In this document: positions 6,146-9,434 of the stretch, one piece after another | Position numbering within the stretch: position 1 is the first letter of the stretch | Layout of the letters: every line of letters starts with the position of its first letter | NCBI GenBank assembly: GCA_913046805.1 | Contig: CAJWTA010000040.1 | Coordinates: forward strand, 1 to 9,434 | From: an uncultured Fidelibacterota bacterium | Lineage (GTDB): Bacteria > Marinisomatota > Marinisomatia > Marinisomatales > TCS55 | Reading direction: 5' to 3' | Length of the DNA: 9,434 bases | The notes under the pieces: model-generated | Seen by the model: the letters and a program-made list of their open reading frames with translations, nothing else | Told to the model about the DNA's origin: nothing | Databases searched by the model: none | Position numbers and translations under genes: made by a program

Positions 6146-7042
6146 TTATCCCCCAATGTGTTTTTTGTAAAATGATTGAAGGGTGTGGGTTAATTCTCCC
6201 CTGTTGCCATTATTTATCAAAATACCATCAACGCTTGTAACAGGAATAATGCCTGCAAATGTACCGGTGACAAAAACTTCATCGGCGTTATGCACATCTT
6301 CGATTTTAAAATTTTTTTCATAAACTGGTATATTGTTTTCCTTACACAAATCAATTACTGTTGATCGAGTGATGCCATGCAAACAATACTCTCCAGTTGA
6401 GGTCCATACTTCATTGGAACGTATAATAAAAAAGTTGGTGGAATTGCAGGTAGACACAAACCCGCTTGGATCTAACATCAATCCTTCGTCGGCCCCTTTT
6501 TTATCGGCCTCAATACATGCGGCAATACAATTATGCTTACTCAAAGAATTAATGTTTGGGTTCTGCACGCGATGATCCCTTATAGTGTCAACTTGAGCAA
6601 GCCTTATACCTTTTTCAGTAACCGATTTATCGGCAACCTTATATTCCGGAATTATTACTACTGTTGGATTACCTACAGATGCATTAGGGTGTTGGTATGG
6701 TGTTTTTTTAAGACCTCGAGACACAATAAAGCGAATATGAACATTTGATTCCATGTTATTAATATTGATGGTATCCATTATAGCTTTTTCAATTTCATCT
6801 TTGGATAAATGGATATCTAGAGCAAGTGAACGAGCCCCAAAAAAGAGTCTATCTATATGCTTTTCAAAGTGAAGTAGCTTGCCATTGTTTAATCGTATGC
6901 CTTCCCAAACACCGTCACCTAAAAGGAACCCGCTATCAAGAACTGAAATTTTGGCATCACTTCGATGAAAAAAATTTCCATTAATAAAAATTTTAATATC
7001 TTTATTTCTTGGGTCATCGTAGTAATCGTGTGTAGTAGGCAT
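6146..7042 (-). CDS. Class IV (fold-type IV) PLP aminotransferase, branched-chain/D-amino-acid type
   Basis: This 298-residue cytoplasmic PLP enzyme should move an amino group between an amino acid and a 2-oxoacid. Visible family features are SGFLLGDGVWEGIR at 37-50, HIDRLFFGARSL at 62-73, VHIRFIVSRG at 101-110, the PLP Schiff-base lysine Lys169 in NSLSKHN, and the late binding loops HGITRS at 222-227 and FVTGTFAGIIPV at 257-268. At GFVSTCNSTNFF (194-205), Thr198 occupies the place of the Glu that binds the pyridine nitrogen in IlvE (GYISEGAGEN) and D-amino-acid transaminase. This departs from IlvE, so I do not assign ilvE. It lies 20 bases after secG with AGG before the ATG, and 3 bases before the sulfotransferase-like gene, so they are surely cotranscribed. 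The substrate is unknown; the family call is secure. Confidence 0.9.
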   Translation of the reverse strand: MPTTHDYYDDPRNKDIKIFINGNFFHRSDAKISVLDSGFLLGDGVWEGIRLNNGKLLHFEKHIDRLFFGARSLALDIHLSKDEIEKAIMDTININNMESNVHIRFIVSRGLKKTPYQHPNASVGNPTVVIIPEYKVADKSVTEKGIRLAQVDTIRDHRVQNPNINSLSKHNCIAACIEADKKGADEGLMLDPSGFVSTCNSTNFFIIRSNEVWTSTGEYCLHGITRSTVIDLCKENNIPVYEKNFKIEDVHNADEVFVTGTFAGIIPVTSVDGILINNGNRGELTHTLQSFYKKHIGG

Positions 7043-7062
7043 AAAAATAACCTGATGTAAAA

Positions 7063-7410
7063 CTAATCTTTAACTTTTTCTTCCTGAAGAGGAACGGTTG
7101 GTAAAGACAAGTTTTCAGTGTTTGGCGCTAAAGATCCATCTTGCTGAGCATCTTCAACGACCGACCCAGAAGAGCCTGAACCTGGCGAAGAAATCAGGCT
7201 AATAAGCAAAGCTAGACCCATAAATATTCCTGCTAAATAAGTAGTTAGCTTGCTTAGAGCGTTTCCAGCGCTTCTCCCGCCAAAAATAGCGTTTGTGGTT
7301 TGACCACCGGAAAGTCCGGATAAACCACCCCCCTGACTTGCCTGCATTAAAACAACGACAATCAGTAGAAGGCTAATTATTGCATGTAGGGTTATTAAAA
7401 AACCAATCAT
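7063..7410 (-). CDS. secG: Preprotein translocase subunit SecG
   Basis: SecG is the small inner-membrane subunit of the SecYEG channel that helps SecA-driven protein export. The 115-residue product has the standard layout of two membrane spans, at about residues 3-22 and 55-75. The conserved cytoplasmic link between them carries the signature LMQASQGGGLSG at 21-32 and IFGGRSAGNALSKLT at 42-56. The C-terminal tail (about 76-115) is Ser/Gly-rich then acidic, and is low-complexity as is common in SecG. The gene follows tpiA by 18 bases, and GAGAGG lies 5 bases before the ATG. A tpiA-secG order is frequent in bacteria. Confidence 0.96.
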   Translation of the reverse strand: MIGFLITLHAIISLLLIVVVLMQASQGGGLSGLSGGQTTNAIFGGRSAGNALSKLTTYLAGIFMGLALLISLISSPGSGSSGSVVEDAQQDGSLAPNTENLSLPTVPLQEEKVKD

Positions 7411-7428
7411 AAATACCTCTCAATATTT

Positions 7429-8160
7429 TTAAGTTATATTTTTAATTATCTGACAAAAATTCTCGGAGTTCAGGCTAGCCCCTCCAACCAAAAATCCATC
7501 TACATTTTTAATTTCAAAGAGCTCTGCAGCATTCGCAGCGTTGACAGAACCACCATATAAAATTTGAGGTAGAGTCTCAAAAAATTCATTCAGGATTTCA
7601 TTGATAAAACGATGGGTTTTATCAACCTGGTTTGGGGTTGCAGATTTTCCAGTTCCAATAGCCCAAACTGGCTCGTACGCTACAATTAAATCTGAATTGC
7701 GATCGACATCGTTAAAGGCGGAAGCTAGTTGTTTTTTTAAGACTTCTAAGGTTTCTCCAGACTCTCTCTCTTCGAGCGTTTCTCCAATACATACTATTGG
7801 AGTTAGATTTTCAGCGATAGCATTATGAATCTTTCTATTCACCAGATGGTCGGTTTCCATGAAGTACTGTCTTCTTTCTGAGTGTCCGATAATTGCGTAA
7901 TCTACACCAAGCGGCTTAATCATATGAGCGGATATCTCACCTGTATAGGCACCGCTTTGTTCGTGATGAATATTTTGCACACCAACTTTATATCCAGTAT
8001 TGAGTAATTTATCACTAATCGATTTTAATGCTGTTGATGGTGGAAAAAAAATAATCTGTGATATTTCTGGAGATGAATCCTTTAGGATATTATCAATAAG
8101 AACCAAACCTTCATTAATGGTCATATTCATTTTCCAATTAGCTGCTATGATAGGATTCAC
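7429..8160 (-). CDS. tpiA: Triosephosphate isomerase
   Basis: TpiA interconverts dihydroxyacetone phosphate and glyceraldehyde 3-phosphate in glycolysis and gluconeogenesis. From the chosen GTG the product is 243 residues and opens MNPIIAANWKMN, with Lys10. The catalytic His93 lies in IIGHSERR, and the catalytic Glu163 in AYEPVWAIGTGKSATPNQ, which covers flexible loop 6. The phosphate-binding loops YGGSVNAANAAEL and VGGASL follow, so all active-site residues are present. I prefer GTG at 8160 over an in-frame TTG at 8181: GGAGG ends 9 bases before the GTG, the resulting N-terminus matches the family, and the TTG would add seven unconserved residues overlapping the end of pgk. With this start the gap after the pgk stop is 4 bases, so the genes should be cotranscribed and coupled. 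Confidence 0.97.
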   Translation of the reverse strand: MNPIIAANWKMNMTINEGLVLIDNILKDSSPEISQIIFFPPSTALKSISDKLLNTGYKVGVQNIHHEQSGAYTGEISAHMIKPLGVDYAIIGHSERRQYFMETDHLVNRKIHNAIAENLTPIVCIGETLEERESGETLEVLKKQLASAFNDVDRNSDLIVAYEPVWAIGTGKSATPNQVDKTHRFINEILNEFFETLPQILYGGSVNAANAAELFEIKNVDGFLVGGASLNSENFCQIIKNIT

Positions 8161-8164
8161 TTTG

Positions 8165-9349
8165 TTAAACCTCCAAGGCAAAAATTGCCGGTAAATTTTT
8201 TCCCGATAGAAGCTCTATGGATGCGCCTCCACCAGTGGATAAATGCGTCATTTTGTTATCTAGATTAAATTTTCGCAATGCAGATGCTGTATCTCCGCCC
8301 CCCATAATACTTATTAAACCCTTTTCAGTGCAAGAGACTATCTGACTCGCTATTTCTTTCGTTCCTTTATCAAAAAAACTAGATTCAAAAACGCCCATGG
8401 GCCCATTCCATACAACCGTTTTCGAATCAACAATATGCTTTGAAAAAGATTCAATTGTTTTAGGTCCAATATCTAGCCCCATTTCATCAAAAGGTATCTC
8501 TGTTATATCGTAGGTGTTATGTTTGGAACCATTTTCTATTGATTTCGAACAAACAACATCCTTAGGCAAGAACAAATTCTTTTTGGATTTTGCTTTATTA
8601 ATCAGTTTGCTTGCTGCTGAAATTTTAGATTGATCTACTATCGATTCACCAACATCGATACCACGAGCCTTGAGCAAGGTAAAAGCCATTCCACCACCAA
8701 TTAAGATTTTATCAGCTATACCAATATAATAGTCGATCAAATTGATTTTGGTATCAATTTTAGCGCCGCCTAAAATCAGGGTCAGGGGGCGTGCAGGTTT
8801 TGACAAGGATTTTGATAAAAAATTCAATTCATTCTCAATTAAAAATCCAATACCTTTCCTAGAAAAATGTTTTGCAACTCCTACATTGGATGCATGTGAT
8901 CTGTGCGCAGTACCGAAAGCATCATTGATAAAAATATCACCATGCTTAGCAAGCTTAGCGCTAAAATCATTATCGTTCTCAATTTCCTCCGAATGAAATC
9001 TTAGGTTTTCAAGCATATGTATTTCTCCAGGCTTGAGGCCGAGCGTCACATCGTGCGCATCTTCAGAAATACAATTGCTAGAAAACTTTATAGGCATTTC
9101 TAGGAAATCTGCAAGCGTCTCTCCTACTGGCATTAAACTTAGACTAATGTCTTTTTTACCTCTCGGTCTTCCTAAGTGGGACGAAATAACTAGTTTCGCA
9201 CCCGCCTCTAAGCAATATTTGATTGTTGGCAGTGTTTGCTTTATTCGAAAATCATCTGCAACTTTTTCATTTTCAATAGGCACATTATAGTCCACCCGCA
9301 GAAGAACTGTTTTATTTTTTAAATCAAAAGTTTTTAAAGTTTTTATCAT
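8165..9349 (-). CDS. pgk: Phosphoglycerate kinase
   Basis: Pgk makes ATP and 3-phosphoglycerate from 1,3-bisphosphoglycerate in glycolysis. The product is 394 residues, the usual size, and complete. Key parts are LLRVDYNVP at 16-24, SSHLGRPRG at 56-64 in the substrate-binding basic patch, DAFGTAHRSHAS at 143-154, LGGAKIDTKI at 193-202, the nucleotide-site NGPMGVFE at 315-322, GGGDTAS at 350-356 and STGGGAS at 371-377. The start is taken as ATG at 9349 (MIKTLKTFDLKNK), which fits the family. A TTG two codons upstream is in frame but adds nothing. No good Shine-Dalgarno sequence precedes the ATG; the nearest AGGA is roughly 25 bases away. tpiA follows after 4 bases. Pgk is the first gene of this run within the window; whether gap or another gene precedes it cannot be seen. 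Confidence 0.97.
   Translation of the reverse strand: MIKTLKTFDLKNKTVLLRVDYNVPIENEKVADDFRIKQTLPTIKYCLEAGAKLVISSHLGRPRGKKDISLSLMPVGETLADFLEMPIKFSSNCISEDAHDVTLGLKPGEIHMLENLRFHSEEIENDNDFSAKLAKHGDIFINDAFGTAHRSHASNVGVAKHFSRKGIGFLIENELNFLSKSLSKPARPLTLILGGAKIDTKINLIDYYIGIADKILIGGGMAFTLLKARGIDVGESIVDQSKISAASKLINKAKSKKNLFLPKDVVCSKSIENGSKHNTYDITEIPFDEMGLDIGPKTIESFSKHIVDSKTVVWNGPMGVFESSFFDKGTKEIASQIVSCTEKGLISIMGGGDTASALRKFNLDNKMTHLSTGGGASIELLSGKNLPAIFALEV
8170..8175 (-). promoter_or_regulatory. Shine-Dalgarno site deciding the tpiA start
   Basis: The minus strand reads TGGAGG here, inside the last codons of pgk. It lies 9 bases before the GTG at 8160. It falls downstream of the alternative TTG at 8181, so it can serve only the GTG. 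This supports the shorter tpiA product. Confidence 0.75.
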
Positions 9350-9434
9350 TTGCAATATGCTTGATATTGGCTATCCTAATCAAAAATAATTTCATATACG
9401 GATAACTCATAATTTACACATAAATATGTACATC
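9350..9434. other. Gene-free AT-rich stretch upstream of pgk, cut by the window edge
   Basis: These 85 bases precede pgk on its strand. The three minus-strand frames each meet a stop (TAA, TAG or TGA) within the stretch, so no long coding tail enters from the right. It probably holds the pgk leader or promoter, but I find no convincing pair of -35 and -10 boxes: TAGGAT near 9370-9376 is a possible -10 without a matching -35. No hairpin or riboswitch is evident. Confidence 0.4.

Noticed and set aside
6146..7042. Naming the aminotransferase ilvE
   Set aside because: The Glu that contacts PLP nitrogen in IlvE is Thr here, and the partner gene and plant relatives point to a distinct subfamily of unknown substrate.
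8161..8181. TTG at 8181 as the tpiA start
   Set aside because: It gives seven extra unconserved residues and lies upstream of the strong GGAGG site that serves the GTG at 8160.

Overview
This is a compact, low-GC bacterial chromosome segment, by eye well below 40% GC. Every gene I can support lies on the minus strand, and the longest gene-free stretch is under 90 bases. The genes are core bacterial ones: glycolysis, Sec translocation, DNA repair, carrier-protein activation and nucleotide repair. I see no insertion sequence, integrase, phage gene, CRISPR array or long repeat. The small intergenic gaps and AT-rich codon use would suit a free-living marine bacterium of the FCB/Marinimicrobia kind, but that placement is a guess from general character and not from a marker gene.

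In the direction of transcription (right to left), a glycolytic block comes first: pgk, tpiA (4-base gap), then secG. Next comes a two-gene module, a class IV PLP aminotransferase followed 3 bases later by a sulfotransferase-like protein. A type II tRNA-Leu (anticodon GAG) follows, then an exported protein made of about 11 TPR units. The last block is tightly coupled: a HAD phosphatase, acpS, a bifunctional NAD(P)HX epimerase/dehydratase (nnr), a VanZ-like membrane protein and recN, which leaves the window at base 1. From the HAD gene on, each gene overlaps the next by 4 to 11 bases, so these five are probably one translationally coupled operon.

Two points stand out. First, acpS has no ATG, GTG or TTG start. 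Its reading frame is closed by a stop just upstream, and the best start is an ACG codon 8 bases after a clear AAAGGA ribosome-binding site. Counting from this ACG puts the catalytic Asp and Glu at residues 9 and 58, as in E. coli AcpS. Second, the aminotransferase/sulfotransferase pair resembles the two halves of a fused plant protein annotated only as 'branched-chain aminotransferase-like'. This suggests an ancient functional partnership with no assigned reaction. The aminotransferase also carries Thr where fold-type IV enzymes have the Glu that contacts the PLP ring nitrogen. The pair sits between secG and tRNA-Leu(GAG), which are direct neighbours in E. coli.
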